Assembly: GCA_001913845.2 (NCBI GenBank) | Contig: MKGP02000088.1 | Coordinates: 62,001-126,000 of the forward strand | Origin: Limnothrix sp. CACIAM 69d | Lineage (GTDB): Bacteria; Cyanobacteriota; Cyanobacteriia; CACIAM-69d | Length of the DNA stretch: 64,000 bases | Direction of reading: 5' to 3' | In this document: positions 62,651-64,000 of the stretch, piece after piece | Numbering within the stretch: position 1 is the stretch's first letter | Layout of the letters: every line of letters starts with the position of its first letter | Translations under genes and position numbers: made by a program | The notes under the pieces: generated by a model | The model's input: only the letters and a program-made list of their open reading frames with translations | Told to the model about the DNA's origin: nothing | Databases searched by the model: none

Positions 62651-62767
62651 CCTAGGGCTTGTCGTCACATCGCCTGAAACCCTGATTCCACCGTCGGCGG
62701 ATCGGGGGAGGCAAGGGGCTTCAGCCCCTTGTCTAGGGTGGTTGGCGTAATGACGACAGCCCCTAGG
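62651..62767. repeat. 117-bp MITE with CCTAGGGcttGTCGTCA ends
   Basis: CCTAGGGCTTGTCGTCA (62651-62667) is inverted as TGACGACAGCCCCTAGG (62751-62767). The interior holds the CAAGGGGCTTCAGCCCCTTG palindrome (62712-62731) and ATCGCCTGAAACCCTGAT, shared with the element at 27635-27828. The right end contributes the stop codon of the cytosine methyltransferase. Confidence 0.8.
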
Positions 62768-64000
62768 ATCCTTGGCGACGACGCGGGGCGATCGCATGGC
62801 GGCTGACGGCGTAAAAATCGGCGGCTTGGCTCATGGTGTAGCTCAACCACTGGGGATCGCCGGTTATGAGGGGGCGATCGGGCAAGGTGGGTTCGCCGGG
62901 CAGGCACGATCGCACCTGGGCAGCCACGGCCCGCGCCAACAGGGGCGGCACCGAGTTACCAATTTGCCGCATTCCATGCCATTTCGTGCCGTGGAAACAG
63001 AACCAGTCGGGGTAGGAGTGGAGGCGGGCCGCTTCGCGCACGGTGATGCAACGCCCTTGGATGGGGTGAATGGGTCGGGGTGAGGTGAACGCACCGCGAT
63101 TGCTGGGGGTTCCGGCCCGTAGGGTGTTGCAGATGCCTTCGGGATGCAGTTTTAAAAAGCGACTGATGCGATCAACTTCGCCGGAGGGCGTGGTTTGGAA
63201 CCGGGCCACTGAGGCGGCGCTGTGGTCGGTGCGCAAACAACCGGACAGGCCCGATCGGCGCGATCGGCGGGGATGGCTGAAATCAGCGGGATCCCGCAAT
63301 GCACCCCGTAACCAGCGAGCATAGTCGCCGGGGGGATCGGCCAGTTGGCCCAAGTCCAACCAATCGCTCGATCGCAGTTCGGGATAGTGATCCACGTCGG
63401 GCAAATCCCCGATCGCCCCGGCCACGGTGGGGCAAATGGGCAAATGGGCTAGGGTTCGATCGCGCTTGGCACTTTTGCAAACCGGCGGGCGACGGGTTTG
63501 GGGGGCTGGATAGCTGGGCAGCGGCCAGCCCGATCGGGCCCCCAACAGAAACAAACGTTGGCGATCTTGCGGCACGCCGTAATGGGCCGCATTCAAAACC
63601 TGATAATTCGCCTCCACTTGGTAGCCAAAATCGGCAAATAAATCGATTAATTCGCCTAAAAATGCTCGATGTTTGCCCAGGGTCATGCCCCGCACATTTT
63701 CAATCACGAAATATTTGGGCCGCAGCTCATTTACCAGCCGCGCAAAGTGAAACATCAAAGCATTACGCGGATCATCAAAGGCCCGCTTTCCCATCATGGA
63801 AAATCCCTGGCAAGGCGGCCCCCCAAAAAGCACATCAATTTCCAGTTCTGGTTCTTCTAGCCCTAGCTCGATCGCGGCGGGTTGCAAGCTGGGGCCCGTT
63901 GTCGCGATCGGCAGCAGATCGATCGACTGTTGGCGTGTTTGGCCCTTGGCGTGATGGGTCAATGCTGAATCACTGGGGCGATCGCCCCGCAACACCGCCG
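62763..64000 (-). CDS. C5-cytosine DNA methyltransferase, N-terminus outside window
   Basis: At least 410 residues, open to the window edge. Motif IV with the catalytic Cys is GGPPCQGFSMMG, motif VI ENVRGM, motif VIII QDRQRLFLLG, and motif X QIGNSVPPLLARAVAAQV. The SAM-binding FxGxGG motif I must lie beyond 64000, and the Met-like codon at 63995 is internal. The target-recognition region runs from about residue 170 to 320. Unspecified; a solitary or type II methylase. Its stop lies within the right end of a MITE, which suggests the gene's last codons were set by the insertion. Confidence 0.92.
   Translation of the reverse strand, partial: AVLRGDRPSDSALTHHAKGQTRQQSIDLLPIATTGPSLQPAAIELGLEEPELEIDVLFGGPPCQGFSMMGKRAFDDPRNALMFHFARLVNELRPKYFVIENVRGMTLGKHRAFLGELIDLFADFGYQVEANYQVLNAAHYGVPQDRQRLFLLGARSGWPLPSYPAPQTRRPPVCKSAKRDRTLAHLPICPTVAGAIGDLPDVDHYPELRSSDWLDLGQLADPPGDYARWLRGALRDPADFSHPRRSRRSGLSGCLRTDHSAASVARFQTTPSGEVDRISRFLKLHPEGICNTLRAGTPSNRGAFTSPRPIHPIQGRCITVREAARLHSYPDWFCFHGTKWHGMRQIGNSVPPLLARAVAAQVRSCLPGEPTLPDRPLITGDPQWLSYTMSQAADFYAVSRHAIAPRRRQGS

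Overview
The window comes from a cyanobacterium. It carries photosystem I genes (psaF, psaJ, psaL), a BioU-type biotin gene, ycf35 (DUF1257), a DUF3007 gene next to trpA, and very frequent copies of the cyanobacterial HIP1 octamer GCGATCGC. No genus is claimed. Most of the window is GC-rich housekeeping DNA on both strands, interrupted by AT-richer accessory genes.

Layout. 0-9.5 kb: end of a DUF3007 gene, trpA, a Uma2-family gene, polA, a GT4 glycosyltransferase and a GAF histidine kinase. 9.6-13.2 kb: a restriction locus in which N- and C-terminal remnants of an MmeI-like gene flank an opposite-strand, AT-rich type IIG restriction-modification gene. That gene is bounded by integron-cassette-like sites. 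13.3-23.8 kb: a GGDEF/EAL protein, mutS, a peptidoglycan-binding-repeat protein, a membrane protein, tRNA-Gly(GCC), a small unknown gene and ribD. 23.9-35.7 kb: a colinear minus-strand defence block. It reads recQ, an OLD-like ATPase, a small PD-(D/E)XK-like nuclease, hsdR, hsdM, a MntA/HepT (HEPN/MNT) toxin-antitoxin pair, then hsdS. Several small inverted-repeat elements are inserted in it, one nested inside another.

35.8-47.5 kb: a prepilin-like gene, argB, a Gfo/Idh/MocA oxidoreductase, a cobalamin riboswitch followed by DUF1636-hupE-cobW (a metal/B12 unit), DUF456, a DppB-type permease, bioU, and DUF2997-ycf35-ferredoxin. 47.5-53.6 kb: a GNAT gene, then an overlapping three-gene sensory operon (substrate-binding lipoprotein, hybrid kinase, receiver-kinase). 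53.6-56.5 kb: tsaD, then psaF-psaJ-psaL ending at a terminator with no psaI. 56.8-64 kb: two dehydrogenase-type enzymes, a mosaic of a broken mazF and an hsdS tail, an H-NOX/HNOBA-kinase nitric-oxide sensor pair, and a C5 cytosine methyltransferase that runs off the window.

The strongest leads are the ATPase-plus-nuclease pair (31376-33376), the cassette-like type IIG locus (9919-12688), the toxin-antitoxin pair inside the type I operon, the lipoprotein-kinase operon, and several families of small mobile inverted repeats, some of which end exactly at stop codons.
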